Below are positions 44,666-57,718 of a stretch of 64,000 nucleotides of DNA, piece by piece (position 1 is the stretch's first letter; each line of letters begins with the position of its first letter). A program made the translations under genes and the position numbers. The notes below the pieces were generated by a model. That model was not told the origin of the DNA and did no database searches. It saw nothing but the letters and a program-made list of their open reading frames with translations. The DNA comes from Vombatus ursinus (Eukaryota > Chordata > Mammalia > Diprotodontia > Vombatidae): NCBI RefSeq assembly GCF_900497805.2, contig NW_020954581.1, positions 9,323,124 through 9,387,123 on the forward strand. The letters run 5' to 3'.

Positions 44666-44924
44666 CCCTAGCCTAGACTCACAGAGACAGGATATTTTTG
44701 TCTCTCTTAGCCACCACACCACACTGTTTATCATCTAATCCTTTCAGCATCAGAACAAACACCAGAAACCAAAAGAGAAAATCATGGCTAAATTTGCATT
44801 ACAGCAGGACTTCTCAACTTTTTTATGTGTCTCAATCCCTCTTAATTCTAATGCCTTCCCTCTGTTAATTGCTTCCAATTTATTATTCCAATTATTATTA
44901 TTATTATTCCAATTTATTATTATT

Positions 44925-45087
44925 ATGTATATATCTTTATTGTACATAGTCATTTGCATGTTGTCTCTTCCATTAGACTGTGAACACTTTGAGAATAGAG
45001 ACCATCTTTTTCCTTTCTTTGTATCCCCAGTGCTTGGCACAGTGCCCGGTACATAGGCATTTAAGGAATGCTTATTGACTGAATGAT
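44925..45087 (+). repeat. L2 LINE 3' end
   Basis: TTAGACTGTGAACACTTTGA, TTTGTATCCCCAGTGCTTGG and CACAGTGCCCGGTACATAGG. Confidence 0.85.
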
Positions 45088-45289
45088 GGTCATGGATGCT
45101 TTTGGTTCCAGTGAAGCCTATGGTCACCTTCTCAGAACAGGGTTTTGTTGCCTACATTTGTAACTGAAAGAAATACTCAAATTCAATTAGAGGTTAGTGA
45201 AAATTAAGATGTAGCTTTCCCCAGGTTCATAGACCCTGTGAAATCTATTTGCAGACCTGCTAAGATCCCTATACCTGAGTAATTCCATT

Positions 45290-45420
45290 TATATATACAT
45301 ATATATATAAATTTGTGTATAATATAAACTATTGGTGGATAGGCATATACATACTATACATATATCTATAAATATGTGTGTTTACAATTATGTACATATA
45401 TGTTTTCAAATACTCAAATG
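45290..45420. repeat. TA-rich low complexity
   Basis: Degenerate TATA, CATA and TATG repeats. Confidence 0.85.
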
Positions 45421-47389
45421 AAAAGATGTTTTTAAAATCTTGAAAATCGCATTCTAAATCTTTAGAGGCCTAGAAGCATCTGTTTGATTTCATTGGTGTG
45501 GCTATTTTCCAATGTACAGACTGCAATCCATGCTAGCCTACCCAGCCTCTATTGACTTGTCCATTTTTCCTTCCATAGGTTTGTCAGAGGGGGTCAACCC
45601 AGTGCATTGCTTGATTTCTCTAAACATCAAAAAATTATTAATGGAGTACATAGTCTGTCCATTGTTCATCTTGCCATATGACCAACTTTCCTTTTTTTTT
45701 GCTCATTACCCACTTTTTTATGACATCTCTTAATTCCAGTTCTACTTTGTTATTCTTTGATTTTAATTCTTGCAAGTATTCTGTTTGTTTCAAGTTTTTT
45801 GGAGGAACTGAGTGGACTTTAAAACTATCTACCAGAACCATTATTCCTGAGCTTAATTTAAAGTTGGGGGAGAAAAGAGTTGAGAAAAAGGTGGGGTATC
45901 TTAAAAGAAGAAGTAATGTTTTCATTCCCTAGTGAACCATAACAGTCAATGTAACTTGCAAGTATAAATCAGACATTTCTGGCTTTGTTCAAGTTCATGT
46001 TTTGTCCCCAACCTAAGGGATGGATGTCATGGACTGCAAAGCATTTACTGATCACATGCAGGGGAACTGCTATTACAACTACTGAACTCTCTATCAAATG
46101 ACTGCCATCATTTCTCCATAGAGAGTTTTCATTCCCTCCAAATAGGAAGAAACAAGCTTTGTAAATGGTACTTACTGGCTCTTATGAATGAATCCCTGTG
46201 ATATTTGTGTTTTGGGATTACAAAGTAAAATGTCTTTGAGACATTCAGTAGAATGACAAAGAACAAAGCTACTTTGTGCTGATGGCTTCTGGACCTCAAA
46301 GTCTTTCCTTCTTACCCAACCACCCCCCAAATATCCGGTCTTTCTTTAATCTACTTCAGTAACTAAACTCAAACTACTCCCATGTTTCCCATCTGGAGTC
46401 TAAGCTCCATTCTCTTTTGATTTCTTGAGTGGTAACCCTGCTTCCTGAGGTGTTTGCTCATTAATATGAAGGATCTCTCTTAATTCTGAAGTGTAAAACA
46501 GTGGCCCAGTCGATCCTACCTGAGAATGATGTCTTTTGTCATTTTAAGATTGCAACCAGACTTGAAAAGAAGCAGGTCATGCATTTGAAAGATGGAGTAG
46601 TGCAAGAAAGAGGTTTGCAAAACTTTGTAAAGCAAGCTGCACACTGAAGATAATTTACACAATTTATTTCTTCCTTCTCATATTTCTAATCTTTATCACT
46701 GAAACAATTTTAACTATACTGCCGATTAGATCAAAGTATAGAAGTGTGAAGAAACAGTTTGTGAAAATAATTTAATTTTTAAAAAGAAACTGAAGTTTCT
46801 CATAGATTCTTTCAGCATTGAAGAATAGTATTTGCTTGATTGAGACAAATACTAATTAAATGTTGACCAAAAAAGACTATTTAAAAAAATTTAGCATTCC
46901 TTTGAGTTTAAGTCATTGCCTTTGCAGATGAGCAGCTGTCTGTATGATCATCCTAATCCCTTTTTTAACTCTTGATCTTGCAGTTCCTTATATACATCTC
47001 ACCAAGTATGGATTTTTTCATTCCTTTTTACCATTCTGCATATATGGAGACTTAGCTAATTTACAGTCATAAAACCCTGCCAATGCCAGCATTTGCTTTG
47101 TCATTCTCAAATGCACCAGTCTATATGTGGCCTCTCTCCAGTGATCCAGATCTTGGCCTAAATGTGCCTGCCCATCTCCGGTGATTTTAGCTCATGTCCT
47201 TGTTTATAGTGTGTTACAGCCTTCTCATGGCCACTATTAGCTAACCATTGCCCATTGGGTTGACTGCAACATAAATTCTTCCGAGATTGTAGTCTTCCAT
47301 GACTCTCAGGTTTATAACATCACCAGAAGATGATTGGTATGATTATTCTAATAAATTAATTGGAGCAGACACATTTCAAGGTAATAATA

Positions 47390-47580
47390 GAAGAGACTGC
47401 AACTAAAAGAGACCTTAATAGTCATCTTATTCAGCCTCCTCATTTTTCAGATCAAGAAACTAAGGGCTGGGTGTATGAAGTGATTTGTCCAAATTCAGAC
47501 AGATAATGAGTAGCAAAGCCAGAATCAGGTCCAGTTCCATCAGCTCTAAATCATGAGTTCTTTCTACTATACCACTCAAC
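47390..47580 (-). repeat. MIR-type CORE-SINE
   Basis: CTCATTTTTCAGATCAAGAA, CTAAGGGCTGGG and TTCTTTCTACTATACCACTC. Confidence 0.75.
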
Positions 47581-48319
47581 AAAGTATTACTAACTGAATT
47601 TCCTAAAGCATATTGTACACATTCTTGCAGTTTTAAACAAAGAAATAATTTCAACATAGAAATAAGATAAAAAGAATTTAAATCATAGTTTGTATATAAC
47701 GTAGTGTGTTTTGATGACCATGTTAAAATTGAATTAGAAATGCTACCCACTGTAAATTCTTAAAGGTTATGGTTAACCACCTTAACATTTTAATTATATG
47801 TTTTAATGTGGTAGTGCTTTATTTGTTGGGAGGTTTATGTGATGACCTCAGTGATTAAGAGCACTTTGATGTTCTAACCTTTCCCCCACATTTTGTACTT
47901 TCAAGCAGCTCAATGCTTGCTTTTCATGTTTTTTCCAGTGACTGAATGACCTTGACATTTTATGATTTGATCCTCTTCACCAATGCTTCATCCCTTCTTA
48001 AGTAATAGCTTGTCTAAATGGGAGGAAATAGGTAGAATAAGTGAAAACTTAGAATAAAAAATACATTTGTGGTTTCTAATATTTTTTCCAAACTCATGAG
48101 TGTTTCTTAACTGGAATCACTCTTCCTGATAAATTCTTCAGGGTACATAATACAGTAACCTCATAAATATGAAATTACTTTGTGGAAATTAATTGGTCAA
48201 AGGATTTAGGGGAAATATCCTACTATTCCTATTTTTTTGTTTTCAGTTCTGGAGGGGAGGCACATTTTAGGAAAGAATTGATAAGTGGGAGAGCTTCCAG
48301 TGGAAAATAACCCAGTATG

Positions 48320-48940
48320 ATGAAAGGTCTTGAGATCACAACCTAGAAGGTTCAATTTAAGAACCTGGAGATGCTTAGCCCAGAGAAGAGAAGACTTGAG
48401 GATGGGACCATGATAACTTCTGTCAGGTATTTAGAGAGTCATGTGGAAGATGAATTAGATGTGTTCTATTTCCCTTAGAGGGCAGAATGAGGAATGATCT
48501 GTACAAATTACAGACAGGTTTAGGCTAGATAGAAGTAAAGGGAAAAAAACCAACCTAGGAGACTATCCAGAAGTTAAATGGGCAGCCTCAGATGATGAAG
48601 GTGCCTCCTCACTAAGAGGCTATGTGATATAATGGAGATACCCAATCAGGGATATGGAATCATTATTGAATGGATGGAATCAAGAAAATATGGATCCAAG
48701 TTCTCACATATTTACTTGCTATGTGACCCTTAGAAAATATTTTCCATCTCAGGGTCAGTTTTTATTGTATGTAAAATATTGACAATGGTGATGGCACCTA
48801 CTGCACACAGTTATTGTGAGGATCTGATGAGACAATGCATATGATGCACACCATATAAATATGAGCTATTATTATTAGGTCTCCAAGAAATGAATGGTTC
48901 ATTACTTCTTGGGTATGTAATAGAGGGGATTCTTAGGCAG
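48320..48940 (+). repeat. CR1/L3 LINE 3' end split by a THER1
   Basis: CTGGAGATGCTTAGCCCAGA, GTATTTAGAGAGTCATGTGG and GGGCAGCCTCAGATGATGAA lead to a break at about 48625. A THER1 occupies 48625-48880. The CR1/L3 end resumes with GGTCTCCAAGAAATGAATGG and AATAGAGGGGATTC. Confidence 0.8.
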
Positions 48941-49194
48941 AAATTTTACATAATAACACAAATAATAAAATATCATTTTGTTTTATAATACAAATTTATC
49001 CTGTAATAGAGGCTCCACTATATGGAGTATTAGGTCTCTTTTAGCGCTCAATATAGAATCCATAATCTTTAGGTTGGATGATATGCTCTTTGAAAGTCCT
49101 TATAAGTCTGAGTTTCTGTGCTTCTGTCATACTGGACATGAAAAAGGTCATTATGATATCTTGATTAATGTGGTCCTACACTGTAGTGGCAGAG

Positions 49195-49790
49195 TGGAGG
49201 AAAACTATTGTGGCACAGTGGACAGAGCACTGGACCTGGAGATAGAAAGATGTGAGTTGAAATCTGTCATCAAACATTTACTAGCTGTGTGACACTGGAC
49301 AAGCCACATTTGTTTGTTTGTTTTGACTAGGCAATGGGGTTAAGTGACTTACCCACAGTCACACAGCTAGTAAGTGTCAAATGCCTTGGGCCACATTTGA
49401 ACTCAGGTCCTCCTGACTCCATGGCCAATGCTCTATCCATTGTGCCACCTAGCTGCCCCAAGTCACATAACTTTGGTTTGCCTCAGATTTTTCAACTATA
49501 AAACAGGGACCATAACAGCATCTACATCCCTTGTTGTGAGGATCAAATGAAATAATATTTGTGAAGCACTTAGCACAGTACCTGGCACATGGTGTTAAAT
49601 CATTTTGCAATCATGTCTGACTCTCTGTGACCCCAATTGGGGTTTTCTTGGCAAAAATACTGGAGTGATTTGCCATTTCCTTCTCCAGCTCAGGAGGAAA
49701 CTGAGGCAAACAGGATAAGTGACTTGGGTCACCAGGGTCACATAGCTAATAAGCATCTGAGGCCAGATTTGAACTATTAATACTTATTCC
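49195..49790 (+). repeat. THER1 SINE carrying two further SINE insertions
   Basis: The plus THER1 (head GTGGCACAGTGGACAGAGCA, tail TGAAGCACTTAGCACAGTAC) is broken by a minus SINE1-type copy at about 49311-49459. AAGCCACAT (49301-49309) and AAGTCACAT (49460-49468) border that copy. A minus MAR1 (about 49600-49775, CCAATTGGGGTTTTCTTGGC) interrupts the end of the THER1. Confidence 0.88.
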
Positions 49791-50842
49791 CTTCCTCTAT
49801 TGTGTGGTTGATTGTGATCACAAATAACTTTTCTAATAATATCCCCCAAAATGTGATAGAGAAGTTTTCCTATATCATCTAGAGACAGCAAGAGGATAAA
49901 GGAATGGGCCTGGGTTGGATGCTTTTAACTGCTCCTCCCCAACCCCATTTCCTGAGCTCCCCACACAGCTCCCAGGTAAGTGCAGAGAGACATAGCAATT
50001 GCAGAATAAAGCTCAAGAATAATTCCTATCGTTTCCATCATCCTCTTGATATTCTTACATGTTCCTTATGTAACATCTAGTCTGTTATTTTACTTAGAAT
50101 AAATGTCAAGCTTGCTTCTTTCCTATCTTGTTGAAGAAAGAAGAAAAGCTAGTCTGGCATCACATGCTCTCTTCCCAGTTCTAAATGAGGTCTTTTTTTA
50201 AAGTACTTGCCAAGAACATCACGCACACAACTGCTATAGTGTTTGCTAGGATCCCTAATATCCCTGTGAGCAGGCCAGCCAGACTTGCTGATTTATACAT
50301 GTTCAGATCATTCAAGTATTCTCTTACTTGGTTTCTATTGATAGCTATTTTTGTAGGGCCTCCATTAGATCTAATTGTTCAAATTCCTTTTCGTTTTCTT
50401 CATTTCTCTCATAGAATTCAGGCTGAAAAATGAGTTCAGTACTCCAGTCTTTTGAGAGTTTTGATTAAGTTCATACTTCTTGTCATGTGTTACTAGACCT
50501 ATTTCTTTAGAGGGACTTTTCTGTCAAATTCTTTTCTGTATCCTTACAGTTCTTTGTCACTAATAGAGTAATCCTATCTACTTTATTGTTGTCAACAGCT
50601 TTTTTTTCCCCTACAACCTTTAATGCCTTGCTTTCCACCTCCTTCACCAATGCATCATGGAGCTAAGAGTACCTCTTGATGATTTTTCCTGCAACCCAGG
50701 CTTCCTCAGCACCTAATGTGTGGCCTATAGGTGAAGTAGTAACCTCATATTCATAAATTTCAATACACAAACAGCACAATGATGTCATTGTTGTGGGAGC
50801 CATTATCAAATCTATCTGCCCATCCTGTCCTATTCTTTTCAC

Positions 50843-51042
50843 TTCATTGTCATTCAGTCGTTTTCAGTCATGTCCAACTCTTTGTGACCTCATTTGGAGT
50901 TTTCTTGGCAGACATACTAGAATGGTTTGCCATTTCCTTCTCCAGCTCACTTTACAAATGAGGAAAGTGAGGCAGGATTCCAAATCAGATCTTCTTGACT
51001 CCAATTTTAGTGTTCTTACCTAGGGTGCCACCAAGTTGCCTT
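50843..51042 (-). repeat. MAR1 CORE-SINE
   Basis: CAGTCATGTCCAACTCTTTG, GGTTTGCCATTTCCTTCTCC and CACCAAGTTGCC. Confidence 0.92.
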
Positions 51043-51206
51043 AGAGAGGAGAACACCAGCAAAGAAATGAATAAGCAAAAAAGAAAAAGTTTTTTTCCAC
51101 ATGGCAAGAGTGAAGGATAGCTAGTAGATGGCCTGTATGTTCCAAGGGTAGCCAAAAAATATCAAGAGAACTAGAAGGGCTCCTTCACATTGGGTGGACT
51201 CCCTAG

Positions 51207-51490
51207 TGGGCAGCTCAGTGGGACAGGCAATAGAATGTTGGGCCTGGAATCAAAAAGACATATCCTCATGAGTTCAAATCTGGTCTCAGACATTTACTAG
51301 CTGTGTGACCATGGGAGCAAGTCATTTAACATTTTTTAGCATCAGTTTCATCATCTGTAAAATGAGGATAATAATAGTACCTACCTCACGTTTATTGTGA
51401 AGTTAGTTTGAGATAACATAAGTATGATACTTTACAAACCTTAAAGTGCTATATAAATGCTAGATATCATCATCATCATCACCATTATCA
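51207..51490 (+). repeat. THER1 CORE-SINE
   Basis: GTGGGCAGCTCAGTGGGACA, TCATCATCTGTAAAATGAGG, ATAATAATAGTACC and CTATATAAATGCTAGATATC, followed by CAT repeats. Confidence 0.92.
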
Positions 51491-51503
51491 TCCTACTTCT
51501 CCA

Positions 51504-51627
51504 ATGGAATTCTTTTTTTATTGTTGAGGCAATTGGGATTAAGTGACTTGCCCAAGGTCACACAGCTAGTAAGCTGCCAAAGCTCTATCCACTGAATCAC
51601 CTACCAGCTCTTCCCATGGAATTCTTT
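51504..51627 (-). repeat. Internally deleted SINE1-type copy with perfect target duplication
   Basis: ATGGAATTCTTT occurs at 51504-51515 and 51616-51627 and flanks a minus SINE of about 100 bases. The SINE has poly(T), GGCAATTGGGATTAAGTGAC, CTAGTAAG and then directly CCAAAGCTCTATCCACTG. Its middle third is missing. Confidence 0.88.
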
Positions 51628-51699
51628 GTAATGATTTGAAACTTGTCTATGCCCATCATGTATCTCTCCACTGTCCATGAGGTGTGACTTACCTTTTTT

Positions 51700-51785
51700 A
51701 TATATGTGCACTCTTTCACCTTTGCTCCCTGTCCTAACCTCACTCTATGATTTTTATCTATCTACAATGACTAAACAATTACAAT
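51700..51785. repeat. Unclassified repeat, copy 1
   Basis: The segment CACTCTTTCACCTTTGCTCC, continuing to CTACAATGACTAAACA, recurs with about four of five bases identical at 53154-53237. I cannot name the family. Confidence 0.6.
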
Positions 51786-53153
51786 ACAGCCTCACTGGAA
51801 TAATTTTGGTGTCAAAAAGATGAATTTTTGTTTCAGAGAGGAACTTCGGGCCATTAAAAGACCTGTGCTGTTGTCCAAAGGGAGCCCAGCCCTCCTTTAT
51901 GGTGCTGTTTATTTATAAGCCCAACTAAGTGTCCATACACAGTGACTGAGAGTTACTTTTCTCTTGCCTTAGAATTCTCTACATGGCTGCCCAACTCAAC
52001 TGGAAGCTTCTTGACTGAAAGGGCTCTATTCCTTTGTATCTCCCTTGAAAAGTATTGGTTACATATACCTGGGGTACTTAACAAGTGCTTATGGAATTCA
52101 GTTTTCTTGCTTTGTACCTTTCTTTCTATGGTTTTTCTTTACTTACAGATTTCTTCATTTTCTCAGGGGAAAAAATGTTCTCTTTTCTCAGTTTTCAGCC
52201 TTAACCAACTTCTAATCTCATCTTGCCTTAAGTCGGCCTTTGAAGATCATGGATAGCCATACTAAGGTCTAAGGTGATACTAAGTATTGTCCTTATAAGG
52301 TCAATACCCAGGGGGCACTTTCTTCATTTCCTAAATGCCTGAAAGATTCCTTCTTAAAATTTTAATTAGATTATGCTTATTCATTAGGAATATTTTTCTA
52401 ACACCAGGCCTATGCTTAGGACTTAGTGGACACCTACTAAAAGATTGTTAATTTATTTTATTAATTTATAGGACCTAATTAAATATCATTGCCAACTGTA
52501 TCTCTGACAGCAGAGTGACCTGAAGAAGGCACTGGAATGTAAATTAAATGATCTTATCCCTAATCCTATTGCTTTCACTATGTCACTTGGTAAACTTTAG
52601 GAAGTGATTTCCCTAATCTGTCGTAAAATGACAGCTACAAGACTTGTTCCACCTAACTCATAGGGTTATTATTATAAAGATAAAAATTAAAAAATAAATA
52701 CAAAAGCACTTTTAAAAGTTGGAAAAATGTTTAATGTAGTATAGTATTTACTTTTATTCTAAATATTATTTTGTATCATTTCTTGGATTTTTTGGTACAA
52801 AATGCTTTGATCATGACTTTTCGTATTACAAAGTTGGTTTCATTAAACAATACAAAATAGATCAGCCTCCTTGTGCAAGCCAACTGGTTTAGGCTGTCTC
52901 AAATGCTGTTTAAAAATGATTCATTACTGTCCTCCTTCCTCATCTTTTCAGTCCTGTCTGGATGCCTGAAATTTTCATAATTAAAATTACTCTTGAGTTA
53001 TGATTATCCTTTAGGAATTCAAGTACAAAGCTAGGTCTCAATCAAATATCTCCCATATTTGTCATTATCTGTCATTGTTATTATCTTATCTCCAAGGTTT
53101 CTTCATCACCATCTACTTCATTGTCAAATAGAAAATTATTTTTCCTATTAATA

Positions 53154-53237
53154 CTTTTAATGTATGTCCACTCTTTCACCTTTACTTCCTGCCCTACCAT
53201 CAGTCTATGGTTTCTTTCCATCTGCAATGACAAAACA
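53154..53237. repeat. Unclassified repeat, copy 2
   Basis: CACTCTTTCACCTTTACTTC, continuing to CTGCAATGACAAAACA, is the partner of 51700-51785 in the same orientation. Confidence 0.6.
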
Positions 53238-53242
53238 CTTTT

Positions 53243-53583
53243 AAGAATGAACCTGGGGGCAGCTAGGTGGTGCGGTGGATAGATCATTGGCCCAGGAGTC
53301 AGGAGGACCTGAATTCAAATCTGACCTCAGGCACTTGACACTTACTAGCTGTGTGACCCTGGCAAGTCACTTAAACCCATTGCATAGCCAAAAAAAAAAA
53401 AAAAAAAGATTCTGGATCTCCTTGGGGCAGCTAGGTGGTACAGTGGATAGAGCACTGGCCCTGAAGTCAGGAGAACCTGAGTTCAAATCCAGCCTCAGAC
53501 CAAATACTTGACACTTACTAACTGTGTGACCCTGCTCAAGTCACTTAACCCCATTTGCCTAAAAAAAAAAAAAAGAATGAACC
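53243..53583 (+). repeat. SINE1-type dimer inside one target-site duplication
   Basis: Two same-strand SINEs (53254-53408 and about 53424-53572), each with its own poly(A), are separated by GATTCTGGATCTCCTTG. The pair as a whole is flanked by AAGAATGAACC at 53243-53253 and 53573-53583, a perfect 11-base duplication. Neither copy has an obvious duplication of its own. Confidence 0.88.
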
Positions 53584-54439
53584 CGCAAGATTTCTAGTGT
53601 GCCCACTAGATCATCGCAACATCCCTCATTTATACTCATTATTGGCTGTCTTTTTTTTCCAGTTACTTCCTGAGTTGAATTTAAAGAGTTATTTTTTTAT
53701 TGCCAGTGCTACTATATTTTTATAATCCCACAAAGCTATAAAGGCTGAGCAGTAGTTTAATACCTAAGATTATATACTAAGATTAGAAGATTAGCTATAT
53801 TAAAAAAAATAATATAAGTCAGTTGTAGGTATAACTTATGGGAACATCTTTCTAAGTGAGAAAGTCTGCTGTTGATTAATGCCTTTCATTGTGGTCCACC
53901 TATGCACAGGCTGATGATAAATAACCTCTCAGCAAAATATGTAAGTTGTGATGAATTTTAAGTACTTTTAAGTAGTCTATGATATGGGTAAATAAGGGCT
54001 GAGGCTTTGGCCATTTCCTTAACTCAGATGTTATTTCTGAAGTAAAGATCACAGCATCTTAGGGCACATACCCTTCATATACTCCTTATAGTAATATACT
54101 TTTCAAATACTCTGTCCCTAATAAAATATTCCACTTTTTTTAAAAAAAAAAAAGAGATAAAAAACTGAAAATAGAACTAGATTCCAAAGGTTTACAAAAG
54201 TTAACAAATTACAAAAATTAATGAGCCATGAGGAGTTATGAATGGAAATTAAGATGTTTGGTGGTCTATTTCTAATTTTCTTTAAATTAATGTCTAGGAA
54301 GGCAATTATAGTCCTCCCATGTAAAATGTCCTCCCATAATATTATCTGATTCCATAATGGGCTCAATCAGTAGTGAATTTGACTTAGTTTGGCACTTCCC
54401 AAACTAAGGTAGTTAGTTATCTACATATATGTCATATCC

Positions 54440-54555
54440 AATACCTAGATTGTAATCTATATGAGGGAAGGAACCATGTCTTATCTAAACTTGTTGTCTC
54501 TCTTAGAACTGACTGTGGTGCTTTTGCTTGATGAATATTCATTGATACGTTGATC
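54440..54555 (+). repeat. L2 LINE terminal fragment
   Basis: GATTGTAATCTATATGAGGG, AAGGAACCATGTC and GATGAATATTCATTGA. Confidence 0.65.
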
Positions 54556-55404
54556 TTATATCATCATGGAATTGGGGGGAAAAAACTCTTCCAAGTACGA
54601 CCAAACTGGACCAATATCAAAATATTTAGTTGTCTGCTACTTTCACCAAAGAAACAGAAGGGGGCTCCGCAGAACGGAGGACCATTTTGTGGAAGTTTTT
54701 TCTAGATATTATTAGTTATTGTGATTATTATGTATTGCCATATCCAAGGAATCCATCACCAAGTGGCCAGCCCTACTGTTATTTACCTCTGAGTACTTAG
54801 CTAGACTGATCCTCAGGAAAACAGAGAAAATCTATTACTGGCACCATGCTTGAAGCCTTTCAGGCAAAGTCAAGCCTGCTATGACATGCAGTCCTCTGGC
54901 ATACTCTTTAAGTTTCATCAGAGAAGGAATTTTTAGTGGAATCTGAAAGTGCTATCTTCTAATCCATAGCTTTTCAAAAATCTTTTTTGATATGTTTTTT
55001 CTATTTATTTTGGCATCTTTTTGTCATTTATCCTGTTTGAGGGTTTTTTAGGCTTTGAACTGACCATTTCAAAATTTCACATTTTTATTTTTCACCTTAA
55101 TTTGCATGCTTAATCTGCAATCAGATAAAAAAAGCAGAATTTAAACCAGTAAGAAATGACATGTAAAGCTGACCGCAGATTGTCAGATGTGAAACATGTC
55201 ACATAAAGCATATTTATTCTGAGTGGATATGAGTGTGCTTTCCCCAAGAGCTTAAAGTCCCAAGGGCCTATCGTGCCTGCCTGCATACCTTTAAGAATAT
55301 AGCATTGGTAAGAGGTCTTGTCTTTTTTGATGAAAGTCTATCTCTAGTTGCACTCTTTTGATATCAGTAGTATCAAATCAATTTATCTTAATGCTTACTA
55401 TTGT

Positions 55405-55780
55405 GTGGGTTAGTTCAATTCAGGTTGGCAAACATTTAGGAAATGTTTCCTGTATTCAAGGCAAGATAAAGCCTGGTGTAGTGAATAGATGGCCAGCCTC
55501 CATGTCAGAATTACCCAGGTTCAGGTACTACTGGCTATGGGACTTTTTGAAAGTCAATGCAGTTCTCCCAGGGCACCAGAAAACTGCAGCTAATCTTCTT
55601 TGAAAGAGGTAGTTGGTAGTAGTTTTCTACCTTACATCAATGAAATCCCTTCTCTCTCTGACCCTTCCCCATAATGTGCGATGCACTCTAGGCTAAGCGG
55701 GGGAGACAAAGTTAAGGGGCAACTCCTGCCTTCAGATAATTTACATTGTATTAGAGGAAGGGAAAACTCTATAAATATAC

Positions 55781-55815
<35 letters not shown>

Positions 55816-55965
55816 TGTGTGTGTATATACAGACTTATACACATATGGATAAGTAGAAAGTATAAGCAAAATTATACAAAGAACTTCAAAGGGAAAGTAA
55901 GAGCCATTTTAACAAGAAGGATCAGGAAAAGGATGGTGTAGGAGTGGTACCTGAGCTATATTTGT
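55405..55965 (-). repeat. L2 LINE 3' end split by a MIR-derived SINE
   Basis: The L2 tail at 55405-55467 resumes at about 55695 with CTCCTGCCTTCAGATAATTT and AAGGATCAGGAAAAGGATGG. The insert (55468-55650, plus) has the alternative SINE tail ending in CATCAATGAAATCCC. A TA/CA microsatellite (55780-55830) lies in the L2 part. Confidence 0.65.
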
Positions 55966-55984
55966 GAGGAGGGGGGAATGTCTC

Positions 55985-56070
55985 TTCAAACTTTGTATGG
56001 CCTTCAGACACTTAGTACACTACTCTGCACACAGTAGGTCACTAATAATGATTAGTGAATGAATGAGTGT
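55985..56070 (+). repeat. L2 LINE terminal fragment
   Basis: CACTTAGTACACTACTCTGC, then CACACAGTAGGTCACTAATA. Confidence 0.7.
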
Positions 56071-57718
56071 CTTCATGAATGGAAGCTTTTCATATAGATA
56101 AAGATTATGTGTTTGAATTAATTATGGTAGTGATTTTAATTTTACTTTAGGACAGCATTTGTTGGTTATGATTTGTGCCAGCATTTTGGTTTATTTTTTT
56201 TTTGTTTTAAGGTAAAATATAGGCATAACCTAAAAAATAAATGAATAAATAAATGAAGGCCTTCTTGAGAATGTGTTCAGAAATGTTGATGTTGACATAC
56301 TTGCCAAATATGCTATATCTAGAGCATAAATTATAAACTTTCTATTAAATTTTCATAGCAATGCATAATTTTATGACAAAATTAATACTTATTTAGACAA
56401 GGTCTTAAATATATTTAGCTATCAAGTATTCATATTTTAAATAATTGAGATTTTTCAGAGCAATTATAATTGCAAAATCTCGCATGTACTACTGCTGAGC
56501 ATTTCTTTATTCTAATTTAATTTTTAGCGTCTCTTGCTGCTCTCCCCCCACCTCCAGCTTTCCAATGCTCTACATGACTAGTGCTGTAGCTAAAGCATTT
56601 ACAGAAGCACTGCCAATTGGGAGGAAATAATAAGAAAAATCATACAGGAGACAAAACCGAGACGGCTTGATTGCCAGCTTGTGAGCAATTCTCTGCAATT
56701 AATATGGCATACTTTTAAAAAAAATTGGAAGCTTAAACTGTTGCCTTGTTAACTGTTTAACACTATGGTACCCTAACTAAAATAACACATTGGTTGAGAA
56801 AAGACCACTAATTCATGCATGTCTTTGGCCAGGCAGACACAGTAACCTGTGTCTTTTGCCCTTGACAAAATTGGGGCTATCGTAAACTGGTTAATTTCAA
56901 GATAACAGGAACAGTTGAGGAAATATAGCAGTTCTGAACATCACACATTTCCAAGAGAGCCAGATTCCATCTGATGTATGTAAAAAATTCAAGCCTGCAT
57001 CTAAAAGAGTAGCAGGAGAAATTTTCTCATTCTTTTTGGTGAGATCTGACATCAGCATATAGATGGCTTCATCAATTATTGAGAATGAGACTAAGAAAAG
57101 AAAAATGACTGATTTGGGGGGATTCATTTTGAAGTCTGAATTTGAAGCACTCAGACTGAATCAGGACTTGTATATCTAAATCTTTCAGAATTATCTCCTG
57201 CTTTTTCACTGGCTCTTCATGCTAAATTTTCCAGTTCTAGAAAGACAGGCACTGAAAGAGCTCTAATACACTGAGACTAGCAGCATAGGGTGCCCACTGA
57301 TCTTCTGCAAGGAATATGTATCAAGAAGGAGAGTACAGATTCCAGTCCATAAATAAATATCCCTGAAGTTGGAATGAAAAAAAAAATCAACAGACTTCTA
57401 AATTGAATAATGACTTTCTTTCTCTTGTTAGAAGTGGTCTCTTCATTTGGTCTAGGTAAATGTCACCCCTGTGTCCATTTCCAGTCTTTCCTGTAATGCA
57501 AGGCATGGTGGGGGTTACTAGAGAGTTTCTTTCTCCTTTTTCACACTCTGGATGTGCATATTCTCCATGCTCAGTCCTAAGAAAGCTTCACAGCCTCTAG
57601 TAGTCCAAGAACTATAAAACAAGCCAACTGTGAATCAGTGCTCATTTCTAAGTTTTTGTGTATTTTAAAGCCTCCAACAGTCAGGATAAAAATAATGGGA
57701 CTAAAGTAATAATCCTAG

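Noticed and set aside
53254-53572. tRNA-like heads that might suggest tRNA genes
   Set aside because: They are the tRNA-derived heads of SINEs, with SINE bodies and poly(A). No intact tRNA gene was seen.
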